Part shown: piece after piece, positions 24,835 through 34,630 of the stretch
How the letters are laid out: each line of letters begins with the position of its first letter
Numbering within the stretch: position 1 is the first letter of the stretch
Assembly: GCA_034679345.1 (NCBI GenBank)
Contig: JAXDAY010000015.1
Span: forward strand, 94,859 to 158,858
Reading direction: 5' to 3'
Origin: JAXDAY01 sp034679345
GTDB taxonomy: Bacteria > Eisenbacteria > RBG-16-71-46 > CAIMUX01 > VGJL01
Length of the DNA stretch: 64,000 nt
The notes under the pieces: generated by a model
Told to the model about the DNA's origin: nothing
What the model saw: the letters and a program-made list of their open reading frames with translations, nothing else
Databases searched by the model: none
Translations under genes and position numbers: made by a program

Positions 24835-26739
24835 ATGATCCCCGATGAGGTCGCGGGGTATGACGCCAGCAAGATCCGGGTCCTGAAGGGCCTGGAAGGT
24901 GTCCGGCAGACGCCGGCGATGTACATCGGCGCCACGAGCATCCGTGGATTGCACCACCTCGTCTACGAAGTCATCGACAACGCCATTGACGAGGCCCTCG
25001 CCGGCTACTGCGATGCCATCGAGGTGGTCCTCCATGAGGATGGGAGCTGCAGCGTTCTCGATAACGGGCGCGGAATCCCCACGGATGTTCATCCCGAGCA
25101 GAAGAGGCCGGGGGTTGAAGTCGTGATGACGATCCTCCACGCCGGAGGGAAATTCGACGGCTCCAACTACAAGGTCTCCGGTGGGCTTCACGGCGTTGGC
25201 GTCTCGGTCGTCAATGCCCTCTCCGAGTGGCTCGAGGTCGAGGTCTACCAGAAGGGAGCCATCTTCCGCCAGCGGTACGAGAGGGGCGCGATCGCCACGG
25301 ACCTCGACGTCATCGGCTCGACCGACCGGCGGGGGACGCGGGTGCGGTTCAAGCCCGATCCCGAGATCTTCGAGGAGACCGTCTTCCATTTCGACACGAT
25401 CGCTCACCGCTTGAGGGAGCTCGCCTTCCTGAACAGCTCGGTCGTGATCCGATTCCGGGACGAACGCGACGGGAGGGAGCAGACCTACCACTACGAGGGC
25501 GGGCTCCGCGAGTTCGTGGGGTTCCTGAACGACGGGAAGAACCCGTTGCACCGTGACGCGATCTTCATCGGCCGGGAGCGCGACGGGGTGAGCGTCGAGG
25601 TGGCGATCCAGTACACCGACTCCTTCGCCGAGACTCTGTTCAGCTACGCGAACAATATCAACACCGTGGAAGGGGGAACCCACCTCGTAGGCTTCAAGCA
25701 GGCGCTCACGCGCGCCCTGAACAGCTACGGCGAGAAGAACGGGATTCTGAAGAACACGGGGCTGAGCGGTGAGGATGTCCGGGAGGGTCTCACGGCGGTC
25801 GTCGCCGTGAAGCTCCGCTCGCCCCAGTTCGAGGGGCAGACGAAGACGAAGCTCGGCAACAGCGACATGACGGGTATCGTGCAATCGGTCGTGGGAGAGG
25901 AGCTCGCGGACTATCTCGAGACCCACCCGAACGAGGCGAAGCGGATCCTGGACAAATGCGTCCAGTCGGCTCGGGCGCGGGAAGCGGCCCGCAAAGCGCG
26001 AGATCTCGCCAGACGGAAGAGCATCATGGACGGCGGCGGACTCCCAGGGAAGCTGGCCGATTGCTCCGAGGAGAATCCAGAGATCTGCGAGCTCTACATC
26101 GTCGAGGGAGATTCCGCCGGAGGAAGCGCCAAGCAGGGACGAGACCGGCGGTTCCAGGCGATCCTGCCGATCAAGGGGAAGATCCTCAACGTCGAGAAGG
26201 CGCGACTCGACAAGGCGCTTTCGAACGACGAGATCCGAGCGATCATTACCGCAGTCGGAACGAGCTTCGGCGAGGAGGAGTTCGATCTCTCGAAGCTGCG
26301 GTACCACAAAGTCATCATCATGACAGACGCCGATGTGGACGGAAGCCACATTCGGACGCTCCTCCTCACGTTTTTCTTCAGATACATGAAACCGCTCGTC
26401 GAGGGGGGTTACATCTATATCGCGCAACCGCCGCTCTATCTGGTCAAGAAGGGAAAGTTGGAGCGATACGCGTACGACGATGCGGAGAGGGATCGGATCA
26501 TCGAGGAGTTCGGGAAAGGGAATCTGCACATCCAAAGGTACAAGGGACTCGGGGAAATGAATCCAGAGCAGCTCTGGGAGACGACGATGAACCCGGAAAC
26601 ACGCACACTCCTCCGAATCTCGAGCGAGGATGCGGCCGAGGCCGAGCGGATATTCTCGATCCTCATGGGCGACTCCGTCGAGCCCCGTAGGAAGTTCATC
26701 GAGGAGAACGCGCTCTTCGTGCGGAACCTCGACATATAG
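24835..26739 (+). CDS. gyrB: DNA gyrase subunit B
   Basis: This 634-residue GyrB has a GHKL ATPase domain (EVIDNAIDEALAGY, DNGRGIPTDVHP, GGLHGVGVSVVNALSEW), a transducer domain, and a Toprim domain (YIVEGDSAGGSAKQGRDR, PIKGKILNVEKA, DADVDGSHIRTLLL). It ends with the typical C-terminal GyrB tail PRRKFIEENALFVRNLDI. It lacks the long insert of gammaproteobacterial GyrB. The frame continues upstream through dciA, but GGAG at 24825-24828 with the ATG at 24835 marks the start; an ATG at 24829 is a close alternative. With GyrA it introduces negative supercoils. Confidence 0.97.
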   Translation: MIPDEVAGYDASKIRVLKGLEGVRQTPAMYIGATSIRGLHHLVYEVIDNAIDEALAGYCDAIEVVLHEDGSCSVLDNGRGIPTDVHPEQKRPGVEVVMTILHAGGKFDGSNYKVSGGLHGVGVSVVNALSEWLEVEVYQKGAIFRQRYERGAIATDLDVIGSTDRRGTRVRFKPDPEIFEETVFHFDTIAHRLRELAFLNSSVVIRFRDERDGREQTYHYEGGLREFVGFLNDGKNPLHRDAIFIGRERDGVSVEVAIQYTDSFAETLFSYANNINTVEGGTHLVGFKQALTRALNSYGEKNGILKNTGLSGEDVREGLTAVVAVKLRSPQFEGQTKTKLGNSDMTGIVQSVVGEELADYLETHPNEAKRILDKCVQSARAREAARKARDLARRKSIMDGGGLPGKLADCSEENPEICELYIVEGDSAGGSAKQGRDRRFQAILPIKGKILNVEKARLDKALSNDEIRAIITAVGTSFGEEEFDLSKLRYHKVIIMTDADVDGSHIRTLLLTFFFRYMKPLVEGGYIYIAQPPLYLVKKGKLERYAYDDAERDRIIEEFGKGNLHIQRYKGLGEMNPEQLWETTMNPETRTLLRISSEDAAEAERIFSILMGDSVEPRRKFIEENALFVRNLDI

Positions 26740-26781
26740 GACCGTAAGGCCGCCGCGGGCGGCGGAGAGATCCGAAGAGAT

Positions 26782-29235
26782 ATGGAGAATCGAACCGAGA
26801 AGCTCGTCCCCGTCACGATCGAGGACGAGATGAAGTCCTCGTACATCGACTATTCGATGAGCGTCATCGTCTCCCGGGCACTGCCGGACGCCAGAGATGG
26901 GCTGAAGCCGGTGCACAGACGGATCATGGTCGCAATGAACGATCTCTCGCTCTACCACGACCGTCCTTACCGGAAGAGCGCGAAGATCACGGGAGACGTG
27001 ACGGGCAACTACCATCCCCACGGGACGGTGGCCGTCTACGACACGATGGTTCGGATGGTGCAGGGCTTCTCGCTCCGGTATCCGTTGCTGGACGGGCAGG
27101 GGAACTTCGGTTCGGTCGACGGCGACGCCGCCGCGGCCGAGCGCTACACAGAAGCGCGGATGTCCCGGGTCGCCGAAGAGATGCTCCGCGATCTCGAGAA
27201 GGAGACAGTCGGCTACCGGCCGAACTACGACGAGACGCGGATGGAGCCGGTCGTGTTGCCGGCTGCGTTTCCGAACCTGCTGGCCAACGGATCGAGCGGG
27301 ATCGCGGTGGGGATGGCCACGAACATTCCGCCGCACAACTTGACCGAGACCATCGGGGCGCTGGTCTACCTGATCGACAATCCGGAGTGCGGAATCGACG
27401 ACCTGATGCAATTCATCCAGGGGCCGGATTTCCCCACTGCGGGGATCATCTATGGGCGCCAGGGGATCCGTGACGCCTATCACAACGGCCAGGGGCACAT
27501 CGTGGTCAGGGCCCGCGCGACGATCGACACCCTTCGCAACGGCAAGGACGCAATCATCGTGACCGAGGTCCCGTACATGGTGAACAAGGCGGCCCTCGTC
27601 GAGAGGATCGCGTCCCTCGTGAAGGAGGGGGAGATCGCGGGGATCTCCGATATCCGGGACGAATCGGATCGCGAGGGGATGCGCGTCGTCGTCGAGCTGA
27701 AGCGCGATTCCCAACCTCGCGTCGTATTGAACCAGCTCTACAAGCACACCCAGATGCAGAGCACGTTCGGCGCGAACATGCTCGCCTTGGTCAACAACCG
27801 GCCGAGGGTCCTGAATCTGAAGGAGCTTCTGCAAGTTTTCATCGACCATCGGATCGAAGTGGTCGAGAAGCGAACGAGGTTCGACCTGGCGCAGGCCGAG
27901 AGACGAGCCCACATCCTGGAGGGGTACCGCATCGCGCTGGATCACATCGATGAGGTGATCACGCTCATCCGGGCATCAGCGGATACCGAGGCGGCGCGGA
28001 CGGGACTGATGGATAGGTTCGGGCTCAGCCAGGAACAGGCGAACGCGATCCTCGAAATGAGGCTGCAGCGGTTGACCGGCCTGGAGCGGAAGAAGATCGA
28101 CGAGGAGTACGCGGAGATCATTGAGAGGATCGACTACTACCGCAAGGTGCTCGAGAGCCGGACGATGGTCCTGAAGATCATCAAGGACGAGCTCACGGCG
28201 ATCGGCGATAGCTTCGGAGACGCCCGGCGCACGGAGATCGTCGCAGGCGAGGAGGTCGGCGGCTTCGAGGCGGAGGATCTGATCCCAGACGAGGACGTGG
28301 TCATCACGATCAGCCATCTCGGCTACATCAAGCGCGTTCCCATGGCCAGCTACCGGAGCCAGCATCGCGGGGGGAAGGGGCTGACAGGCACGGCCAAGAA
28401 GGACGACGACTGGGTCGAGCATCTTTTCGTCGCGTCGACGCACAGCTACCTCCTGCTGTTCACGAATCGCGGAAGGTGCCATTGGCTGAAGGTGCACGAG
28501 ATTCCGCAGGCAGCGCGAGCCGCGAGGGGCCGGTCGATCCTGAACGTCGTCCAGATCGGGCGCGAGGACCGGATCACGGCGTTCGTGCCCGTTCGCAGGT
28601 TCGACGACGGGAACTTTCTGATCCTCTCCACGCGGCTGGGGCGGATCAAGAAGACCCCCCTGCGCGCCTACTCGAACCCCAGACGGGCCGGAATCCAGGC
28701 CATCGTCCTGCAGGAGGGAGACACGCTGATTGAGGCCGCTCTGACCGACGGCAACCGGGAGATCGTTCTCGCGACGAAGTGCGGGAAGGCGATTCGCTTC
28801 GAGGAGTCCAGGGCGCGGCCGATGGGGCGCGTCTCCGCCGGCGTCCGCGGCGTGACCCTTCGGGGTCCAGACGACGCCGTCGTGGGGATGGTCGTGCTCG
28901 AGGATCCCGAGCTGACGCTGCTCACGGTGACGGAGCACGGATACGGGAAGAGGAGCCGGATCGAGGATTACCGCGTGACCGGGCGCGGTGGAATGGGAGT
29001 CCTCAACGTCAGGATATCCAAACGCAACGGCAACGTCGTTGCGATCAAGGCAGTGGGCGACCGGGATGAGCTGATGGTCATGAGCCAGGGGGGGCAGGTG
29101 ATCCGGCTCAGGCTCTCGCAGGTCGCCGTGCAGGGAAGAGCCACCCAGGGCGTGCGGTTGATCCATCTCGAGGACGACGACCGCGTAACCGACGTCGCGA
29201 CGATCGTCGTGGGCGAAGAGGTGGATGGAGAATGA
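26782..29235 (+). CDS. gyrA: DNA gyrase subunit A
   Basis: This 817-residue GyrA has the breakage-reunion domain with active-site Tyr122 (RYTEARMSRVAEE), a coiled-coil with C-gate, then six beta-pinwheel repeats (from about residue 495). The GyrA-box is visible as QHRGGKG near 530-536, so it should be a supercoiling gyrase rather than topo IV. Numbering matches E. coli through the quinolone region, where this protein has T82 and V83 instead of D82 and S83; D87 is kept. A 6-bp hairpin (26749-26763) lies between gyrB and gyrA. The ATG is at 26782. Confidence 0.97.
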   Translation: MENRTEKLVPVTIEDEMKSSYIDYSMSVIVSRALPDARDGLKPVHRRIMVAMNDLSLYHDRPYRKSAKITGDVTGNYHPHGTVAVYDTMVRMVQGFSLRYPLLDGQGNFGSVDGDAAAAERYTEARMSRVAEEMLRDLEKETVGYRPNYDETRMEPVVLPAAFPNLLANGSSGIAVGMATNIPPHNLTETIGALVYLIDNPECGIDDLMQFIQGPDFPTAGIIYGRQGIRDAYHNGQGHIVVRARATIDTLRNGKDAIIVTEVPYMVNKAALVERIASLVKEGEIAGISDIRDESDREGMRVVVELKRDSQPRVVLNQLYKHTQMQSTFGANMLALVNNRPRVLNLKELLQVFIDHRIEVVEKRTRFDLAQAERRAHILEGYRIALDHIDEVITLIRASADTEAARTGLMDRFGLSQEQANAILEMRLQRLTGLERKKIDEEYAEIIERIDYYRKVLESRTMVLKIIKDELTAIGDSFGDARRTEIVAGEEVGGFEAEDLIPDEDVVITISHLGYIKRVPMASYRSQHRGGKGLTGTAKKDDDWVEHLFVASTHSYLLLFTNRGRCHWLKVHEIPQAARAARGRSILNVVQIGREDRITAFVPVRRFDDGNFLILSTRLGRIKKTPLRAYSNPRRAGIQAIVLQEGDTLIEAALTDGNREIVLATKCGKAIRFEESRARPMGRVSAGVRGVTLRGPDDAVVGMVVLEDPELTLLTVTEHGYGKRSRIEDYRVTGRGGMGVLNVRISKRNGNVVAIKAVGDRDELMVMSQGGQVIRLRLSQVAVQGRATQGVRLIHLEDDDRVTDVATIVVGEEVDGE

Positions 29236-29284
29236 CCGAGACGAAGCGGATTCGTCCCTCGGGCGAACCAGGGAAGGACCGAAG

Positions 29285-29938
29285 ATGGATATAGCTGCCA
29301 CGAAGACCTTGGGGCCAAAGATCTCCGACTATACGGTGCGGAGGCTCTCGATCTACTACCGGATCCTGGAGGAACTGGAACGGTCGGGTACGGAGGTCGT
29401 TTCCTCCGCTGCGCTGGCCGACTACGCGGGAACGAATTCCGCGCAGATCCGGAAAGATCTCTCCTACTTCGGCAACTTCGGAAAGCGCGGCAGGGGATAC
29501 CGCGTGACGGTTCTCAAGGATGAGATCAAGGCCATCCTCGGCCTGCACCGCGTCTGGAAGGTCGTCCTCGCCGGCGCCGGGAACCTGGGACACGCGCTCT
29601 ACTCGTACAAGGATTTTGCGAAGCACGGCTTTCAGATCGTCGCCGTCTTCGATATCGATCCGCAGAAGATCGGCCAGATGTGGGACGGCGTTCCGATCCA
29701 CGACATCGCCGCGTGCGACGACATCGTGAAGAAGACGGGAGCCGAGCTCGCGATCCTGGCGACGCCGAGCACCTCCGCCCAGGACGCCTTCGACCGCTTG
29801 AAGAGGGCCGGTATCCGGGCATTCCTCAACTTCGCCCCGCGCAAGATCGAGGTCCCCGCGGCGATGCGCCTGCGCAACGTGGATATCACGATCGAGCTCG
29901 AGGGGCTCACCTACGCCCTTCATTCCTCACGCCGGTGA
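29285..29938 (+). CDS. rex: Redox-sensing transcriptional repressor Rex
   Basis: This 217-residue Rex has an N-terminal winged helix (about 10-80: RRLSIYYRILEELERSGTEV; YAGTNSAQIRKDLSYFGNFG) and a Rossmann domain with the NAD(H) loop GAGNLG at 97-102. Rex dimers bind operators when NADH/NAD+ is low and release them as NADH rises, controlling fermentation and respiration genes. The ATG at 29285 has GGAAGGA upstream; the frame extends to 29225, but with no binding site and overlapping gyrA. It follows gyrA by 49 bases. Confidence 0.93.
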   Translation: MDIAATKTLGPKISDYTVRRLSIYYRILEELERSGTEVVSSAALADYAGTNSAQIRKDLSYFGNFGKRGRGYRVTVLKDEIKAILGLHRVWKVVLAGAGNLGHALYSYKDFAKHGFQIVAVFDIDPQKIGQMWDGVPIHDIAACDDIVKKTGAELAILATPSTSAQDAFDRLKRAGIRAFLNFAPRKIEVPAAMRLRNVDITIELEGLTYALHSSRR

Positions 29939-29958
29939 GGGCTCGGGCTGGAGGGCGC

Positions 29959-32900
29959 ATGTTTCGTCCGGTGGATCCGAAGGAAGACTTCATCCGTCTC
30001 GAACACAGGATCCTCGCGTTCTGGCGCGAGCGCGGAATCTTCGAGCAAAGGGTTGCGCTGAACGCCGGACGGGACCGGTGGGCATTCATCGACGGCCCGA
30101 TCACCGCCAACAACCCGATGGGCGTCCATCACGCCTGGGGGCGGACCTACAAGGACGTCTTCCAGCGGCTGATGGCGATGCGTGGTTTCGACCAGCGGTA
30201 TCAGAACGGTTTCGACTGCCAGGGGCTCTGGCTCGAGGTCGAGACGGAGAAGGACCTCGGGTTCAACTCGAAGCGAGACATCGAGAACTTCGGGCTCGAC
30301 AACTTCTCGCGCGCATGCCGGGCGCGCGTGGATCGCTTCAGCGCGATCCAGACCACGCAGTCGATCCGTCTCGGACAATGGATGCACTGGGATCAGTCGT
30401 ACTACACGATGTCGGATACGAACATCGAGTACATCTGGCAATTCCTCAAGGTCTGCCGGGAGAAGGGGTGGCTCTACGAGGGGCACAAGGCGATGCCTTG
30501 GTGCACCCGCTGCGGCACGAGCCTGTCGCAGCATGAGCTGGCGGACGGCTACGAGCTCGTCAGCGACACATCGGTCTTTCTCCGGTTCCCCCTCATCGAC
30601 CGCCCGGGCGAGTCGCTCCTCGTATGGACAACCACGCCGTGGACCCTCACATCCAATGTCGCCGCGGCCGTGAATCCGGATCTCGAGTACGCGCGCGTGG
30701 CCATCGATGGGGAGAGCTACTACGCGAGCGCCGGAGCCGCAGAGGCCGTCTTCAAGGGGAAGGGTGAAACGCTTGGCAGAGTGCGCGGATCGGAGATGGT
30801 CGGGTGGAGGTACCGGGGGCCGTTCGACGATCTGGAGGTGGCCGCGGGGATCGAGCATCGCGTGATCCCGTGGTCGGAGGTTGGGGAGGAAGAGGGAACG
30901 GGGATCGTCCACATCGCTCCGGGATGCGGTGAGGAAGACAATCTCCTGGGCAAGGAGCATGGGCTCCGGGTGATCGCTCCCCTCGACGAGTACGGCATCT
31001 ACCTGGCCGGATTCGGCTGGCTCACCGGCAAGGACGTCCACGACGTGGAGAAACCGATCCTCGAAGACCTGAAGAAGAAGGGGGTTTTCTTCCGCCAGGA
31101 GACGTACCAGCACCGCTATCCCCACTGCTGGAGATGCAAGGAGAAGCTCGTATTCCGCGTCGAGGACGAATGGTTCATCGCCTGCGACGAGATTCGGCCG
31201 TTGATGAAGGCCCAAGCCGACGAAGTCCTCTGGTACCCTGAATCGGTCGGGAAACGGGTCCAAGACTGGTACAACAACATGGGAGACTGGTGCATCTCCC
31301 GCAAGCGATACTGGGGACTACCACTGCCGTTTTACCACTGCCAGGCCGGGCACTGGACGATCATCGGCACGGTGGAGGAGCTGAAGTCGCGCGCGCTCGA
31401 TCCTGCCGCAGTCGATCGCCTGCCGGAACTGCATCGGCCGTGGATCGACGAGATCAAGATCCGCTGCGCCGAGTGCTCCGAGCCCTCGGAGAGGATCCAC
31501 GACGTAGGCGATTGCTGGCTCGATGCGGGAATCGTCCCATTCTCGACATTGAGGTATCACGAGGACCGGGCCTACTGGCTGCGGTGGTTCCCGTCAGAGC
31601 TCGTCTGCGAGATGCGTGAGCAGGTGCGGCTCTGGTTCTACTCGATGATGTTCATGTCGGTGACGCTCGAGGGGCGCGCGCCCTACCGCAAGGTCTTCGC
31701 CTACGAGAAGGTGCACGACGAGAACAACGAGCCGATGCACAAGAGCCGGGGCAACGCCATCTGGTTCGACGATGCCGTGGAGAAGATGGGCGCCGACGTG
31801 ATGCGATGGCTCTACTGCGCTCAGAACCCTCAGTTCAATCTTCGGTTCGGCTACCATGTCGCCGATGAGATCCGCCGGAAACTGATCACTCTTTGGAACG
31901 TCTACGGCTTTCTTGTGACATACGCCGAGCTCGACGGATTCGATCCGTGCAGGGCCGCCATCGATGAGACACTTGGGCGAAGCCCGAACATCCTGGATCG
32001 GTGGATTCTATCCTCCCTCCACGGGCTGGTGGGGGAGTTCGCCGCCCGGCTCGATCGATACGAGGTGGACGGGGCGATCCGGCTTGCGGAGCAGTTCGTC
32101 GACGATCTTTCCACCTGGTACGTGAGACGAAGCCGCCGGCGGTTCTGGCGCGAGGGCGAGGACGAGGACAAGCTCTTCGCCTACAGGACTCTGCACCATG
32201 TGTTGACGACTTACTGCCGGCTCGTCGCTCCGATCATCCCATTCCTGAGTGAGGAGATCTGGCGCAACTTGACCGCGCCGCAGCGCGAGGCGGACCTGGC
32301 CCCCGAGAGCGTGCACCTGACGGCCTACCCCGAGCCGCGGGCCGACCTCGTGGATGCCGTCGTCGACCGTCAAATGGAGTGGATCCTGCGTGCCGTGCGC
32401 CTGGGGCGCGCGGCGAGGGAGAAAGTGCAGATCCGGGTCCGTCAGCCCCTGGCGACCCTCTGGCTGGTGCCGCTCGCAGGCAGGCTTCCGAAGCTCGACG
32501 ACGGGATGCTCCTCGAGCTGCGGGAAGAGCTGAACGTGAAGGAGATCCGCTCGGATCGTCCGGCGGAGGAGCTGGGGAGCGCCACCGTGCGGCTCAACTT
32601 CCCCGTTCTCGGGAAGCGAGTGGGTCCCGCAGTCAAGACGATTCAGGCAATCGTGAAAGAGGGGCGTTGGGAGACGATCGCCGGGGATCGTCTTCGAGTC
32701 GGGGAGCACGAGCTCGAGGCCGAGGAGTACGAGCTCGCCTACCAGCCAAGAGCCGGCGTAGCGCTCGCCTATGACCACAATCTGCTCGTCGCCGTCGACA
32801 CCGAGATATCCGAGGGGCTTCGCCTCGAGGGCTATGCCCGCGAGACGATCCGCGGCATCCAGGACCTGCGCAAGAAGGCTGGATACGCCGTGGAGGATCG

Positions 32901-33081
32901 GATCGTTCTTCGATGCGAGGGCGAGGGGAAGACGATCGGCCGGCTCATGTCGGAGTTCGGAACCGTCATCGCGGATGAGACGCTCGCCACGCGCATCGAG
33001 CCAGGCAAGGGACCGGTGGACCAAGAGTGCACGATCGCGCTGGGAGAGGGGCAATCCCTTTGGGTCGGCGTTCGACGATAG
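29959..33081 (+). CDS. ileS: Isoleucyl-tRNA synthetase, divergent type
   Basis: This is a 1040-residue class Ia synthetase. An editing domain of IleS type is evident (WTTTPWTLTSNVAAAV, HIAPGCGEEDNLLG), as are the IleS landmarks HRYPHCWRCKEKLVFR and DWCISRKRYWGLPLPFY. An anticodon-binding domain follows from about residue 690. The catalytic signatures are altered: HIGH aligns with GVHH (residues 55-58 in NNPMGVHHAWG) and KMSKS with PMHKS. The second histidine and the K-S of the loop are kept. It charges tRNA-Ile with isoleucine; valine-type specificity cannot be fully excluded. The start is ATG 29959 with GGAGGG, 20 bases after rex. Confidence 0.85.
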   Translation: MFRPVDPKEDFIRLEHRILAFWRERGIFEQRVALNAGRDRWAFIDGPITANNPMGVHHAWGRTYKDVFQRLMAMRGFDQRYQNGFDCQGLWLEVETEKDLGFNSKRDIENFGLDNFSRACRARVDRFSAIQTTQSIRLGQWMHWDQSYYTMSDTNIEYIWQFLKVCREKGWLYEGHKAMPWCTRCGTSLSQHELADGYELVSDTSVFLRFPLIDRPGESLLVWTTTPWTLTSNVAAAVNPDLEYARVAIDGESYYASAGAAEAVFKGKGETLGRVRGSEMVGWRYRGPFDDLEVAAGIEHRVIPWSEVGEEEGTGIVHIAPGCGEEDNLLGKEHGLRVIAPLDEYGIYLAGFGWLTGKDVHDVEKPILEDLKKKGVFFRQETYQHRYPHCWRCKEKLVFRVEDEWFIACDEIRPLMKAQADEVLWYPESVGKRVQDWYNNMGDWCISRKRYWGLPLPFYHCQAGHWTIIGTVEELKSRALDPAAVDRLPELHRPWIDEIKIRCAECSEPSERIHDVGDCWLDAGIVPFSTLRYHEDRAYWLRWFPSELVCEMREQVRLWFYSMMFMSVTLEGRAPYRKVFAYEKVHDENNEPMHKSRGNAIWFDDAVEKMGADVMRWLYCAQNPQFNLRFGYHVADEIRRKLITLWNVYGFLVTYAELDGFDPCRAAIDETLGRSPNILDRWILSSLHGLVGEFAARLDRYEVDGAIRLAEQFVDDLSTWYVRRSRRRFWREGEDEDKLFAYRTLHHVLTTYCRLVAPIIPFLSEEIWRNLTAPQREADLAPESVHLTAYPEPRADLVDAVVDRQMEWILRAVRLGRAAREKVQIRVRQPLATLWLVPLAGRLPKLDDGMLLELREELNVKEIRSDRPAEELGSATVRLNFPVLGKRVGPAVKTIQAIVKEGRWETIAGDRLRVGEHELEAEEYELAYQPRAGVALAYDHNLLVAVDTEISEGLRLEGYARETIRGIQDLRKKAGYAVEDRIVLRCEGEGKTIGRLMSEFGTVIADETLATRIEPGKGPVDQECTIALGEGQSLWVGVRR

Positions 33082-33857
33082 CCGTCGTCGTCGCGCTCCT
33101 CCTCAGCCCCGTTCTCTTTGTTGGGCCGTCCCGGGCGATCGATCGCTTTCCCGATCCCGTCGGCTACGTGAACGACTTCGGGAATGTCCTCGACGCCGCG
33201 GAGACCGACCGGCTCGAGCGATTCCTCCGGGGGATCGACCGGCTCTCGGACGTGCAGATGGTGCTCGTCACCCTGGAGAGCCTGGAGGGAGAGGCCGTCG
33301 AGGATGTGGCTGTCCGCCTCTACGCCCAATGGGGAATCGGCGCGAAAGAGACACACCGCGGACTCCTGCTCCTCGATGCGATCGAGGATCGAAAGGTCCG
33401 CGTCGAGGTCGGCTATGGCCTCGAAGGAGCGCTTCCAGATGCCCGTGCCGGGAGGATCCTCGATTCCGACGCCGTGCCGCTGCTCCGGGATGGCCGGCGC
33501 GCGGAGGCGTATGGGGCGGCACTCCGCAGCCTGGCGGAGATCGCCGTCGCCGAGGCCGGAGTGGATCCTTCAGTTCTCGATTCTCTCGATGCTGGTCTCG
33601 CTCCTCCCGCACGCCGATCCTCCGGAGGCCGTGAGGGATCCAAGGTCGCGATCCTTGTCGGTGTCATCATCCTGATCCTCATTCTCTCGTTCATCGCTCG
33701 AGGCTCGAGTTACACCGGGCCGGGCGCGGGGGGACGTGGAGGCTGGATGGGCGGGTCTGGCGGCTTCGGGGGATACGGTGGAGGTCGAGGAGGCGGCGGC
33801 TTCGGAGGATTCGGGGGAGGGATGAGCGGGGGCGGAGGCGCGTCGCGAGGCTACTGA
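33060..33857 (+). CDS. TPM-domain (YgcG-like) membrane protein
   Basis: The protein is 265 residues. A signal peptide (about 1-26) is followed by a TPM domain (about 30-150: VNDFGNVLDAAETDRLERFL; GAKETHRGLLLLDAIEDRKVRVEVGYGLEG), one membrane helix (VAILVGVIILILILSFIA) and a glycine-rich tail (about 40 residues, mostly G with F, Y and S). TPM proteins are membrane-linked; some bind metal or have weak phosphatase activity and one class assists photosystem II repair. LemA lies two genes downstream, a pairing common in bacteria. The start is uncertain: TTG 33060 gives a compact signal peptide, GTG 33027 adds 11 residues. Both overlap the ileS end. Confidence 0.82.
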   Translation: MGRRSTIAVVVALLLSPVLFVGPSRAIDRFPDPVGYVNDFGNVLDAAETDRLERFLRGIDRLSDVQMVLVTLESLEGEAVEDVAVRLYAQWGIGAKETHRGLLLLDAIEDRKVRVEVGYGLEGALPDARAGRILDSDAVPLLRDGRRAEAYGAALRSLAEIAVAEAGVDPSVLDSLDAGLAPPARRSSGGREGSKVAILVGVIILILILSFIARGSSYTGPGAGGRGGWMGGSGGFGGYGGGRGGGGFGGFGGGMSGGGGASRGY

Positions 33858-33871
33858 GGAGGATTGGCCCG

Positions 33872-34594
33872 ATGGCAGAGGCACTCGAGTCGGTAATCGA
33901 TCGGTTCGTGCGGGAGGTAGAGGAGGAGACGGGCGCAGGGCTCGAAGCGATCGTCCTTTATGGGAGCGCGAGCTCGCAGGCATTCGTGCCGGGCAGGAGC
34001 GATCTGAACTTCCTCATCGTCCTCGCGCGGGTCGAGATGGCTGTCCTCGACGGCTTCCAGAAGCGGATGAAGGCGTGGAGACGCAAGCGGATCGCGGCCC
34101 CCCTCGTCGTGGATCGAGCGTTCCTCCTCTCGTCTACAGACTCGTATCCCCTGGAGATCCTCGGGATGATGGCCTCGTACCGGCTCCTTCGCGGGAGTGA
34201 TCCCTTCGACGGTCTCGTCCTGAAACGCGAGGAGGTGCGGCTTCAAGCGGAGCGCGAGGCGAGGGTGAAGGGGCTGTTGCTGCGCTCGATCCGCATCGAG
34301 AGCGGCGGCAACGAACGCGAGCTGCGGGGCGCTCTTGCCGCATCCGTCACGGCCATGGATGCGATCCTGCACGGGATCCTGTTCCTGACCGGCGCACACT
34401 GGAAGGAGCTTGGTGACGCTTTTCGCAAGCGCGGGGCGGAGGCGGCCGGGATCGATCCGTCGATTCAGCTTGAGGCCGCCGCATTGAGGAGGGGCGAGAG
34501 GAGGCCGAGCCACCTGGAGACCGTCCGCCTGTACGATCGGATGCTCGGCGCATTCGACGCTCTATCGGCTCGGCTCGACGAGATCGGGAAGTAG
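33872..34594 (+). CDS. Nucleotidyltransferase-fold protein
   Basis: This 240-residue protein has an N-terminal minimal nucleotidyltransferase motif: IVLYGSASSQAFVPGRSDLN (about 27-46), with the G-S pair followed by a D-x-N where active enzymes usually have D-x-D. The loss of the second aspartate leaves activity doubtful. The rest is helical, with an A-L-A-A-S-V-T-A-M-D segment like the HEPN or KNT-type substrate domains. The target is unknown. It stands between the TPM and lemA genes, with 14 bases to the former. Confidence 0.65.
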   Translation: MAEALESVIDRFVREVEEETGAGLEAIVLYGSASSQAFVPGRSDLNFLIVLARVEMAVLDGFQKRMKAWRRKRIAAPLVVDRAFLLSSTDSYPLEILGMMASYRLLRGSDPFDGLVLKREEVRLQAEREARVKGLLLRSIRIESGGNERELRGALAASVTAMDAILHGILFLTGAHWKELGDAFRKRGAEAAGIDPSIQLEAAALRRGERRPSHLETVRLYDRMLGAFDALSARLDEIGK

Positions 34595-34630
34595 GCTGCG
34601 CGAGCGGGTGCCCGTTCGCGAGGAGGGGAA

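Noticed and set aside
23491..27945. A 1484-codon open frame on the minus strand opposite dnaN, dciA, gyrB and gyrA
   Set aside because: It is antisense to well-identified genes, has no recognisable domain, and has the D/R/H/L-rich composition of a GC-rich antisense shadow.
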